Assembly (NCBI GenBank): GCA_030690515.1
Contig: JAUYGP010000494.1
Coordinates: 1-15,004, forward strand
Reading direction: 5' to 3'
Source of the DNA: Giesbergeria sp.
GTDB lineage: Bacteria; Pseudomonadota; Gammaproteobacteria; Burkholderiales; Burkholderiaceae_C
DNA: 15,004 nucleotides
The translations under genes and the position numbers were made by a program. The notes beneath the pieces are model-generated. The model was not told the DNA's origin, did not search any database, and was given only the letters and a program-made list of their open reading frames with translations. Every line of letters starts with the position of its first letter. Within the stretch, counting starts at the first letter, position 1. This document shows positions 6,687-14,405 of the stretch, piece by piece.

Positions 6687-7643
6687 CTACAAAAAGGCGG
6701 CGATGCGCTGCGGATCGGTCTGCTCCAGGGTCGCCCGACCCAGTCCGGTGAGGGTCTTGGCCGCCGCCTTGGTGGCAATGTCGATACCCAAACCAGCCTG
6801 CACAGGCCAGGGGGCATCCAGGCGCAGGTAGCGGTCTTCAAGACGGTCTTCCATGATGGCCTGCACATGCTGCTGCTGCACGGAGATCATGGTGAGGATC
6901 AGGCGCCCGTCGGTCAGCCAGCCCACGGCACCCGCATCGGCTTCGACACTGTCGGCCGGCTGGTAACCCATGGTGGCCGTACCGACTGACAGCATGCGCA
7001 CTTTGGAAGGCTTGGCGCCCATGAAGTGCTCCGCCTCGTGCAGGGCCACTTGGTCGGGCGCCACCGCAAACAACCCTCCATCGGCGTACAGCGTGGGCCC
7101 CACCGGCACGCACGGGAAGAAGGCAGGCGCGGCGCAGGTGGCCAGCGTCACGTCCACCACACTCAGGGATTCGTCGCCCAGGGACCCCTGGGCGTGAGGG
7201 GTCTTGAACACCTTGGTCACGCTGCGCGAGACATCTACGGCAGGTACGACCACGGCATGCAGCGCATCGCCCAGGGTTTTCTTGCCGAAATGGCGGGTCA
7301 GCTCGCGGCGCAGGGCTTCGCCAGTGTATTTGGGGCCCAGCACGGATCGCGTGAGGTCAATAAGGCGGGTGACGGCGCCACCGGGCAGGCGGCGCGCTGA
7401 AAACACCTCTTCCCCGCGCTCGACGAACAGCTCGACGATCTGCGCCATGGGCACCTCGAACGCCAACGCCATGGCCAGCAGCCCGCCGACCGAGGTGCCG
7501 GCGATCAGGTCAAACCGCCTCCCCAGCGGCTCGCCCACGCGCTCTTCCAGTTCGGCCAACACGACGGCAGCGTACAAGCCCAGGTAGCCACCGCCACTGA
7601 GAGCGAGGATGCGAAATTCGGGAGAAGGGTTCTTTGTGGCCAT
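6687..7643 (-). CDS. patatin-like phospholipase, CapV-like
   Basis: 318 residues from the ATG at 7643; a GTG at 7709 would add 22 residues, and neither start has a clear ribosome binding site. Patatins are Ser-Asp lipid hydrolases. The nucleophile motif is GTSVGG with Ser51, and the catalytic Asp is D188 in YADGGLFAVAP. The oxyanion loop is SGGGYLG (16-22), with Leu21 where Arg or Lys is usual. Segments such as VFKTPH (145-150) and ATCAAPAFFP (168-177) resemble CapV, the membrane-degrading effector of CBASS anti-phage systems that is switched on by a cyclic dinucleotide. No CD-NTase, Cap2 or Cap3 gene is in the window. The gene follows the CheR-GGDEF-EAL gene in the same direction after 100 nt. 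It may be a stand-alone housekeeping lipase of the same fold; the CapV link is resemblance only. No signal peptide is seen. Confidence 0.9.
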   Translation of the reverse strand: MATKNPSPEFRILALSGGGYLGLYAAVVLAELEERVGEPLGRRFDLIAGTSVGGLLAMALAFEVPMAQIVELFVERGEEVFSARRLPGGAVTRLIDLTRSVLGPKYTGEALRRELTRHFGKKTLGDALHAVVVPAVDVSRSVTKVFKTPHAQGSLGDESLSVVDVTLATCAAPAFFPCVPVGPTLYADGGLFAVAPDQVALHEAEHFMGAKPSKVRMLSVGTATMGYQPADSVEADAGAVGWLTDGRLILTMISVQQQHVQAIMEDRLEDRYLRLDAPWPVQAGLGIDIATKAAAKTLTGLGRATLEQTDPQRIAAFL

Positions 7644-7743
7644 GTCGGAGCAAGGGTTGTCAGAACTCCCAGTATCTGCAGGTTTGCGCCCCTTCGCAAT
7701 GCGGGCCACGGAATATTGCAGGGTGGAGAGTCCACTCTATTTT

Positions 7744-10700
7744 TCAGCGCTGAGAAGTACGGGCGGCATAGTCCTGCACCCACTCGACCAGGGCTTGCGC
7801 GGGCATGGGGCGGGCATAGTGGTATCCCTGCGCTTCGTCGCAGTGGTACAGGTTGAGGATGCTGGCCAGCTCCGCCGTCTCCACTCCTTCGGCAATGACC
7901 TTGAGCTTGAGGCTGCGCGCCATACTGATGATCGCGCGCACGATGGCCGCGTCGTCCGGGTCGCTGACGATGTCGCGCACAAAGGACTGGTCAATCTTGA
8001 GCTTGTCCACGGCAAAGCGCTTGAGATAGGCCAGGCTGGAATAGCCCGTACCAAAATCGTCGATGGACAGGCAGACCCCCAGTGCCTTGAGGCGACGCAA
8101 GGTTTCCAGCACCTGTTCGGCGTCGTCGATCAGCAGGGATTCGGTCAGCTCCAGCTCCAGCCGCGCCGGTTCCAGCCCGGAATCAACCAGCGCCCGGGTC
8201 ACGGTGCACAACAGGTCGCTGCGGCGAAACTGCACCGCCGAAAGATTGACCGCCATGGTCATTTCGGGCAGCCCCGCCTGCTGCCAGCGCACGGCCTGGG
8301 CACAGGCTTCGCGCAACACCCACTCACCAATAGGCACGATCAGCCCGCTCTCCTCGGCGGCGGCAATAAAGCGCCCGGGCAGCAGCAACTCCTGCGGGTC
8401 GCGCTGCCAGCGTAGCAGGGCCTCGACGCCCACCAGACGCCCTCTGGTCAGATCAATTTGCGGCTGGTAGTGCAGCACGAACTGGTGCTGGTCCAGCGCC
8501 CAGTGCAGCGCGGTGCGCAACTGGAACTGCTCCAGCGCCTGCGCATTCATCTGGGCGGTATAGAAACGGTAGGTGTTGCGCCCGGCGGCCTTGGCCTGGT
8601 ACATGGCCGTGTCAGCGCGCTGCAGCAGTGCGTCGAAATTCTGACCGTCGTCGGGCCACACCGCCACGCCCATGGACACGGTGGCTGCCAGTTCGTGGCC
8701 TTCAATGCTGAAGGGCGCAGTCAAAATGTCGATGACCTTGGTGGTCACCCGGCTGACGGCTTCCAGATCGTGGATATCGGTCAGGGCAATCAGAAATTCA
8801 TCACCCCCCTGGCGACTGATGGTGTCAGTGTCGCGCACGCACTGGCGCAAGCGCTGCGCCACCTGCTGCAGCAACTGGTCACCCACCGGGTGGCCCAGCG
8901 TGTCGTTGATGGTTTTGAAGTGGTCCAGGTCCACATACAGCAGCGCCACCTTGCAACCGCTGCGCTCGGACCAGGCCGTAGCCAGCGAAAACCGGTCGCG
9001 AAACAGCACGCGGTTGGGCAAGCCGGTCAACGGATCGTGGTGCGCCAGAAAATCAATGCGCGCCTCGGTTTCCTTGCGCTCGGTGATGTCCTGGATAAAG
9101 GCCAGCACCAGCGGCTCGTTGTCGATGTCGATCAGCTCGGCCGACAGGCTCACCTGCCGTATTTCACCCGACTTGCAGCGCCACTGTGATTCAAAATCCA
9201 GCGCCGTGCCAGCGCGTTTGAGTTCGTCCAGCCAGGCCTCGCGGGAGGCCAAATCGACCCACAAACCGATCTCCAAGGTTGATTTTCCAATCAGGTCCGC
9301 CCGCGTCCAGCCAAAGTATTTTTCATACTTGCCATTGACTTCAATGAAGCGGCCGTCGGAGATTTGCGCAATCGACGCCGCCAGCGGGCTGGCCCGAAAC
9401 GCCACCTGGAACCGCTGCTCGGTCTGGCGCAGCAGGGTGATGTCCTGCATGGCGCCCGACAGAGTGATGGAATGGCCTTGCGCATCACACTCCACATGGC
9501 CGGTGGCCAGGCCGATGCGCGTGCTCCCGTCGAGGCGCTCAAACTGGAACTCTTCCTGGTAATCCTTGCGCTGCTCCAGGGTTTGCCGGACAGCAGCCTC
9601 CACCTTGTCCCGATCCTGAGGATCGATGTGCCCCAAAAATAGTTCAAAGGTCGGGGTGACACTGCCCGGCGCATAACCAAAGCACGCAAAGGTTTCATCG
9701 CTCCAGCGCAGCTCGCCAGTAGCCAGCGACCATTCCCAATGGCCCACCTGGGCCAGCTTGGCCGCCTCCTGCATGCGACGGCGGCTGTCCTTGGCGTCGG
9801 TAATGTCGTGGAATATCTCAAACTTGCTGACCGAGCCATCCGGGTTATGGAAAGGCATGTCGAACAAGTCAAAGGTGCGCCCCTTGGGCGAGGTCCATTC
9901 CCAATGGACCGTGTTGCCCGCAAAGACCGTGTCATTGGTGCACCAGTCGCACTGCGAACTCCGGCCATGGAAGTATTCGTGGCACTTGCGACCCGCGACG
10001 GGGCCGAACTCACGCTCGAGCGCCGGGTTGAGGTATTCGATCTCGAAACTCGGGCTGGCGATATACACCCCGTCGGGAAGCAAATCGAGAATGCCCATCA
10101 GCCGGGTGCGGTCGGCCGCCAGCTGCTCTGTCAGCGACTGCATGCGCTTGACTTCGCTGATATCGGTCCATGTGAGCACCACACCATCGTCCAGCGCGCC
10201 TTCTTCCTTAAACGGCAGCATGCGCTGGTACACCCAACGCTCGCCGCCCAGCGCAATTTCATGTTCTATGCGCTTGCCCGTGCTGGCACAGCGCTGCAAC
10301 TCCTCCAGAAACACCGGCTGCGACCCGATGCGGTAATGGATATCGCGCACCGGGCGACCCAGATCACTGGGCCGCAAGGCCAAAAACTCTCCCACCGCCG
10401 GGCTGAAACGGCGCAGGTGCAACTGGGCATCCAGAAACACAATGCCGATCTCGGTGCTGTCGAGCAGGTGGTCGTAGTCGCGGTTCAGCGCAGCCAGTTC
10501 GTCGTTCTTGTCTTCCAACTCGCGGTTGAGGACATACAGATCCTCATTGACCGACTTGAGTTCTTCGTTGGTGCTTTGCAGCTCCTCGTTGGAGGCCGTC
10601 AGTTCCTCATTGCCCAGGTCCAGCCGCTCGTGGCTGGACTGCAGTTCGAGCACCATTTCCTGCAGGCGCTCGCGCGTAGCCAGCAACTCGGCTTCCAACA

Positions 10701-11667
10701 CTTCCGGTGGCTGGCCCGCCACATCGGGCAAAGCCATTTCGGACTGCGAGGGCACAGCCTTGGCCCCCAGGGTGGGCACATCGATCGACCGTGCCAACAC
10801 CACGGGCTGCTTGCGAAACAGCTTGTGCGAACGGTCTAGCGCCGAAAACGCCTGCGACTCGAAAGCACCCACTGTTTCACTGGCGCCCAGCAGCAGCACG
10901 CCATGGGGCTTGAGGGCGAAGTGCAACTGCGACAGCGCCTTGATCTGCGCCACCGGCTTTAGATAAATCAGTAGGTTGCGACACACAGCCAGGTCAATGC
11001 GGGTGAACGGCGGATCGCTCAGCAGGTTGTGCCGCGCAAACACGACGTGGCGGCGCAAGTTGGAATCGACCCGCACGCCCTCCTCTGATTCACGCAGGAA
11101 ATACCGTCGCAGCAACCCCTCGGGGACCGCAGCCACTGCTTCATTGCGATAACTTCCGCGCGACGCCTCGGCCAGCACATCGCCCGCCAGATCGGTGGCA
11201 AACACCTTGACGTTGCCGTGGAAACCCATGCGCCCTGCGGCGTCCAGCGCCAGCATGGCCAGCGAGTACGCCTCCTCGCCGCTGGCGCAACCCGCCGACC
11301 AGATACGCAGTTCATCACTGGCATCGCGCCCGCGCAACAGGTCGGGCAGCACTTCTTCGGACAACTGGGCAAACACCTCCGGGTCACGGAAGAACTCGGT
11401 CACGTTGATCATGAGGTCGCGGCACAGCGCGTTGCGCTCGACCTCATCGGCGTCCAAGCGCTGCACATAGGCCTGCGCCTCGTCCACCTCGCACTGGGCC
11501 ATGCGGTGCCGGATGCGGCGCGTGACGGTAGAGGTTTTGTACCCGGAAAAATCGACTGCACAACGCCGTCGCAGCAGGTCAACAACGACGGGCAACTCGG
11601 CCAGTGGTTCGCCAGCCCCTTCGTTCCATTGGCTGACATCTTCCGGCAGATGAGCGGAGGGTTCCAT
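7744..11667 (-). CDS. CheR-coiled coil-PAS(x4)-GGDEF-EAL signalling protein
   Basis: 1307 residues from the ATG at 11667; an ATG at 11676 is equally possible, and the frame is open to 11835. Order: CheR N-domain (24-80), CheR methyltransferase (about 115-290, SAM motif WSAGCASGEEAY 123-134, NVTEFFRD 88-95, CRNLLIYL 229-236), coiled coil rich in NEEL repeats (about 325-396), PAS1 (398-506), PAS2 (521-626), PAS3 (636-749), PAS4 (752-866), GGDEF (869-1038), EAL (1050-1300). The GGDEF domain looks active: VDLDHFKTINDTLGHPVGD, GGDEF 954-958, RxxD site R945-D948. The EAL domain is complete: E1082, D1203/D1204, K1224, E1260, Q1280. PAS2 carries Cys562, Cys573 and Cys576. There is no transmembrane segment, so it should sense a cytoplasmic or diffusible signal. 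Fusions of CheB-CheR-PAS are common, but here CheB is absent and a c-di-GMP output is attached. Whether the CheR part still methylates receptors is unknown. Confidence 0.93.
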   Translation of the reverse strand: MEPSAHLPEDVSQWNEGAGEPLAELPVVVDLLRRRCAVDFSGYKTSTVTRRIRHRMAQCEVDEAQAYVQRLDADEVERNALCRDLMINVTEFFRDPEVFAQLSEEVLPDLLRGRDASDELRIWSAGCASGEEAYSLAMLALDAAGRMGFHGNVKVFATDLAGDVLAEASRGSYRNEAVAAVPEGLLRRYFLRESEEGVRVDSNLRRHVVFARHNLLSDPPFTRIDLAVCRNLLIYLKPVAQIKALSQLHFALKPHGVLLLGASETVGAFESQAFSALDRSHKLFRKQPVVLARSIDVPTLGAKAVPSQSEMALPDVAGQPPEVLEAELLATRERLQEMVLELQSSHERLDLGNEELTASNEELQSTNEELKSVNEDLYVLNRELEDKNDELAALNRDYDHLLDSTEIGIVFLDAQLHLRRFSPAVGEFLALRPSDLGRPVRDIHYRIGSQPVFLEELQRCASTGKRIEHEIALGGERWVYQRMLPFKEEGALDDGVVLTWTDISEVKRMQSLTEQLAADRTRLMGILDLLPDGVYIASPSFEIEYLNPALEREFGPVAGRKCHEYFHGRSSQCDWCTNDTVFAGNTVHWEWTSPKGRTFDLFDMPFHNPDGSVSKFEIFHDITDAKDSRRRMQEAAKLAQVGHWEWSLATGELRWSDETFACFGYAPGSVTPTFELFLGHIDPQDRDKVEAAVRQTLEQRKDYQEEFQFERLDGSTRIGLATGHVECDAQGHSITLSGAMQDITLLRQTEQRFQVAFRASPLAASIAQISDGRFIEVNGKYEKYFGWTRADLIGKSTLEIGLWVDLASREAWLDELKRAGTALDFESQWRCKSGEIRQVSLSAELIDIDNEPLVLAFIQDITERKETEARIDFLAHHDPLTGLPNRVLFRDRFSLATAWSERSGCKVALLYVDLDHFKTINDTLGHPVGDQLLQQVAQRLRQCVRDTDTISRQGGDEFLIALTDIHDLEAVSRVTTKVIDILTAPFSIEGHELAATVSMGVAVWPDDGQNFDALLQRADTAMYQAKAAGRNTYRFYTAQMNAQALEQFQLRTALHWALDQHQFVLHYQPQIDLTRGRLVGVEALLRWQRDPQELLLPGRFIAAAEESGLIVPIGEWVLREACAQAVRWQQAGLPEMTMAVNLSAVQFRRSDLLCTVTRALVDSGLEPARLELELTESLLIDDAEQVLETLRRLKALGVCLSIDDFGTGYSSLAYLKRFAVDKLKIDQSFVRDIVSDPDDAAIVRAIISMARSLKLKVIAEGVETAELASILNLYHCDEAQGYHYARPMPAQALVEWVQDYAARTSQR

Positions 11668-11865
11668 GCGGCCCATTATCGCGGCACAGTCTGGGCGGCC
11701 AACCCCCGACAAAGCAAGGGTTTTCCAGTGTGCATTCGCTTCACCGCAGAGAGAAACCATCGCCGCACACCCAGACTGTTCAGCACGGACGGCGCCTGTG
11801 TGCACGGACCTTCGGCTTTTCGTACCAACCCCCACACCCCATGTGAGGTTCCACAGGCACTGCGA

Positions 11866-12351
11866 TCAATCCTTGCCGCTAGGCCGTGCACCCGGATGCG
11901 TGCGGCTGCGCGGCGGTCCCTGTTTCTTGCGGCGCGGTCGATGGCGATCTGCGCCGCCCCGGGCCGCCAGATACAGCAACACCCCTCCAACAGCCGCCAC
12001 GATGCCATGCTCCACCATGGCGGCCCAGTGCCACTGCACCTCGCTGATGAAGGGAAAGCCCGGTACGTAGCGCACCTGCACGGAGCTGCCCTGGGTGAGG
12101 TAGCGGGGCGAAAAATAGTCACCCACCCGACTCGTATTGCCCTGAGCGAGGCGGCCATCGGGCAAACGGAATTCATAGCTGATCGTGTAGCTATAGCGAT
12201 TGGGAATGGATTCCCCCCGGTCACCCAATTGCCGGCGCACATGCGTAATCGTGCCAGGCGCTTCGGCGCCCAGCCAGGCCACCAGCGGCATGCCCAGCCC
12301 CCATAGCAGCAGCACCGCCCCCAAAAGAGCCAGGGCAAACCGGGTAATCAT
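11866..12351 (-). CDS. DUF3592-type small membrane protein
   Basis: 161 residues. It has transmembrane helices at about 5-27 and 108-129. The region between them (about 30-105) has the DUF3592 pattern: a beta-rich segment with YSYTISYEFRLPDG and SSVQVRYVPGFPF, expected outside the cytoplasm. The C-terminus (130-161) is strongly basic and Pro-rich, which fits a cytoplasmic tail. The start at 12351 is the first ATG that gives the hydrophobic N-terminus; the long open frame upstream is only the shadow of the neighbouring gene. Its ATG lies 7 nt after the stop of the preceding membrane protein, so the two are an operon. Function unknown. Confidence 0.82.
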   Translation of the reverse strand: MITRFALALLGAVLLLWGLGMPLVAWLGAEAPGTITHVRRQLGDRGESIPNRYSYTISYEFRLPDGRLAQGNTSRVGDYFSPRYLTQGSSVQVRYVPGFPFISEVQWHWAAMVEHGIVAAVGGVLLYLAARGGADRHRPRRKKQGPPRSRTHPGARPSGKD

Positions 12352-12358
12352 CCTAGAA

Positions 12359-12931
12359 TCATACGTTCGGGCACATGCGCTGCACCCAAGCCCGCGCCAG
12401 GGGGTAGCTCTGCGCCGTGCAGAACAAGGCAGCGCGCGTGCGCCAGCCGTTTTCGAGGTAAATGGTGTGGCGCGCATCGTCGTAGCGCACACGCTGCACG
12501 GCTTTCCACGGAACGAAGCTGGTGGCACCGCTGCGCGCCAACATACCAGCACCTGCCGCGCTGAAATTTCCCGTGGCCAGACCCAGCAAGGTGGCAAGTT
12601 GTGCTGCCTTGTGTGCTTTTGATTCCTGAACCTGCGAGAGGACACCGCGCTTGTCCACGGTGAAGGCCATGCCAATGCGATTGCCAAAGTACAGCACCAT
12701 GACGGCGAGTGCGCCCAAGGCCAGCCCAAGGTGCACCAGCGCCAGCACCCCCAGCGTGGGGATGATGCCCGCCCAGTCGCCCTCCAGCCCAAAGATGCTG
12801 CCCACCAGCAGGGACACCAGGACAAAAGTCAACAGCAGCACCCCACCGGTCTGGCGCAAGACCACGGGGCTGCCCAGAAGGGAAACGTCAATCGTCCAGG
12901 ACAGGGGCTCAGGAAAGGTGGGGGTTTGCAC
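12359..12931 (-). CDS. two-helix membrane protein with possible PH-like domain
   Basis: 190 residues from a GTG at 12931; no ATG in frame fits, a GTG at 13045 would add a low-complexity Gly/Arg-rich lead, and no ribosome binding site is clear. Hydrophobic helices at about 29-48 and 53-83 form a hairpin, followed by a soluble C-terminal part (86-190). In it, FTVDKRGVLSQ, VPWKAVQRVRYDD and HTIYLENGW look like the strands of a bacterial PH-like (YcxB-type) domain; this is resemblance only. It is the first gene of a two-gene operon with the DUF3592 protein and is divergent from panE, with 134 bp between starts. Function not known. Confidence 0.72.
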   Translation of the reverse strand: MQTPTFPEPLSWTIDVSLLGSPVVLRQTGGVLLLTFVLVSLLVGSIFGLEGDWAGIIPTLGVLALVHLGLALGALAVMVLYFGNRIGMAFTVDKRGVLSQVQESKAHKAAQLATLLGLATGNFSAAGAGMLARSGATSFVPWKAVQRVRYDDARHTIYLENGWRTRAALFCTAQSYPLARAWVQRMCPNV

Positions 12932-13065
12932 GGCGGATAGGGCGGAGCGGCTGGTTTTGTTAGTGTGCCACTGCCCTACACTGCCCGCATGTTTTTCTCT
13001 CCCACCCGGCCGGTGTGCCCGCCTGCCACCGCCCCCCTCTTGCACCCTGCAGAAAGGCCCTTTCC

Positions 13066-13977
13066 ATGAAAATTGCTGTGATGGGCGCAGGCGCCGTGGG
13101 CTGCTACTACGGGGGCATGCTGGCCCGGGCCGGGCACGACGTAGTGCTGGTGGCCCGGCCTGCCCATGTCGAGGCCGTACAAATCCAGGGTTTGCTGCTG
13201 GACACCCAGACTTTTCGGGAACACGTTCGCATGCAGGCCAGCACGCAGCCCGAGGCCGTGCAGGGCGCGCAGTGCGTGCTGTTCTGCGTCAAGTCCACCG
13301 ACACCGAAAGCGCAGGCCTGGCCATGGCACCGCACCTGGCTGAAAGCGCGACCGTGCTGAGCTTGCAGAACGGCGTGGACAACGCCGAGCGCCTGCAGGC
13401 CGTGCTGCAGCGCCCGGTGCTGCCTGCCGTGGTGTATGTAGCCACCGCAATGGCAGGGCCGGGCCATGTGCGCCACTTTGGCCGGGGCGAACTCGTCATC
13501 GCCCCCTCCCCAGCCAGCGAAGACCTTGCCCGCTGCTTTGTCGCTGCAGGCATTCCGGTGCAGGTTTCAGACAACGTGGCGGGCGCGCTGTGGGCCAAGC
13601 TGGTGCTCAACTGCGTGTACAACCCGCTGTCGGCCATCACCGGACTGCCCTATGGCGACATCGTCAACAGCCCGGACCTGAACATCCCCCGGATGATGGA
13701 CGACATCGTGCAGGAATGCCTGGCCGTGGCACGGGCCAGTGGCATCGTTCTACCCGAAGGCACGGCCGAGGCGGTGCTGCCGCTGGCAGCCTCCATGCCG
13801 GGCCAGATATCGTCCACCGCGCAAGATCTGGCGCGCGGCAGGCTCAGCGAGATTGACCACCTCAACGGGTTCATCGTGCGCCGGGGCGAGGCGCTGGGGA
13901 TTGCCACCCCCGCCAACCGCCTGCTGCACATCCTGGTGCGCCTGCTGAAAAAGCGCTTGCCGGCCCCGAGCGCCTGA
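13066..13977 (+). CDS. panE: ketopantoate reductase, PanE/ApbA family
   Basis: 303 residues, the same length as the E. coli enzyme. It reduces 2-dehydropantoate to pantoate with NADPH, a step of pantothenate and CoA synthesis, in the cytoplasm. The N-terminal Rossmann fold has GAGAVG at 7-12. LFCVKSTD contains Lys76, and QNG at 101-103 has the conserved Asn. The catalytic Lys178 and Asn182 are in KLVLNCVYNPLSAITG, and Glu262 is in SEIDHLNG, matching the K176/N180/E256 set of the family. The start at 13066 is chosen because the nucleotide-binding strand begins there, with AAAGG about 9 nt upstream. The VanZ-like gene overlaps its stop by 1 nt. The family also contains paralogues of uncertain substrate, so true ketopantoate activity is likely but not proven. 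Confidence 0.9.
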   Translation: MKIAVMGAGAVGCYYGGMLARAGHDVVLVARPAHVEAVQIQGLLLDTQTFREHVRMQASTQPEAVQGAQCVLFCVKSTDTESAGLAMAPHLAESATVLSLQNGVDNAERLQAVLQRPVLPAVVYVATAMAGPGHVRHFGRGELVIAPSPASEDLARCFVAAGIPVQVSDNVAGALWAKLVLNCVYNPLSAITGLPYGDIVNSPDLNIPRMMDDIVQECLAVARASGIVLPEGTAEAVLPLAASMPGQISSTAQDLARGRLSEIDHLNGFIVRRGEALGIATPANRLLHILVRLLKKRLPAPSA

Positions 13978-14348
13978 TGCCGCTGCCAGCTCTGACCCGA
14001 GTACCGCCCGGCTTTGCCCGTCCCAGCTTTTGGGCGCTGCTGTTGTGCGTGACCGTGCTGTCCCTCCTGCCCACCGACTACCTTCCGCCCCAGATTTTCA
14101 GCCTGTGGGACAAGGCCCAGCATGCGCTCGCTTTCGCCGCACTGGCAGCGCTGGGTCTGCAGGCTTACCCGCACCGCCGCTGGCGGGTGCTGGCGGGCTT
14201 GCTGGTGTTTGGTGGGCTCATCGAACTGGCCCAGGCGGCCACCGGCTGGCGCTATGGCGAATGGGCCGACTGGCTGGCCGATGCCGTGGGACTTGCCCTG
14301 GGTCTGGCGCTGGCAGAGTCTCTGCAGCGCCGTGTAAATCCAACCTGA
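13977..14348 (+). CDS. VanZ-like membrane protein
   Basis: 123 residues. It starts in a TGATG overlap with the panE stop, so the two are co-translated. Hydrophobic helices lie near 18-33, 50-63, 68-86 and 97-115. The family pattern is clear: LWDKAQHALAFAALAALG at 43-60, then GGLIELAQAATGWRYGEWAD and DAVGLALG. VanZ itself gives low-level teicoplanin resistance, but most short stand-alone homologues like this one have no assigned role, and none should be read as a resistance gene. There is no functional tie to panE beyond the shared operon. Confidence 0.85.
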   Translation: MPLPALTRVPPGFARPSFWALLLCVTVLSLLPTDYLPPQIFSLWDKAQHALAFAALAALGLQAYPHRRWRVLAGLLVFGGLIELAQAATGWRYGEWADWLADAVGLALGLALAESLQRRVNPT

Positions 14349-14350
14349 AT

Positions 14351-14405
14351 GCTATATTTTTTATAGCTACTAGCGCTTTACCAGTAAGCGCCAGGGTCGA
14401 TTTTT
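14351..14405. repeat. intergenic family repeat, copy B, with two hairpins (terminator-like)
   Basis: The first hairpin is GCTATA-TTTTT-TATAGC (14351-14367). The second is GCGCTT (14373-14378) / AAGCGC (14386-14391), with a TTTTT run at 14401-14405. The core ATAGCTACTAGCGCTT (14363-14378) matches copy A near 6619. It lies between the convergent VanZ-like gene and the partial minus-strand gene, so it may serve as their terminator, although the T run is 9 nt from the stem. Confidence 0.6.

Noticed and set aside
6687..7643. a complete CBASS operon around the CapV-like patatin
   Set aside because: No CD-NTase, Cap2 or Cap3 sequence is found on either side; the neighbours are signalling and small unknown genes.
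9739..10839. 366-residue open frame on the plus strand, opposite the CheR-PAS gene
   Set aside because: The minus strand here encodes CheR, coiled-coil and PAS sequence with clear motifs; the plus frame shows only low-complexity Gln/Leu/Arg sequence.
11711..11727. possible sigma-54 site on the minus strand before the CheR-GGDEF-EAL gene (TGGAAAACCCTTGC)
   Set aside because: The GG and GC pairs are one base too close together and the -24 box is poor.
11866..12825. 319-residue minus-strand frame as one long protein
   Set aside because: The upstream half is a Trp/Cys/Arg-rich shadow of the 12359-12931 gene; only the part from the ATG at 12351 looks like a protein (DUF3592).
12957..12982. possible panE promoter TTGTTA / TACACT
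   Set aside because: The spacer is 14 nt, too short for a good sigma-70 promoter, and alternatives are weaker.
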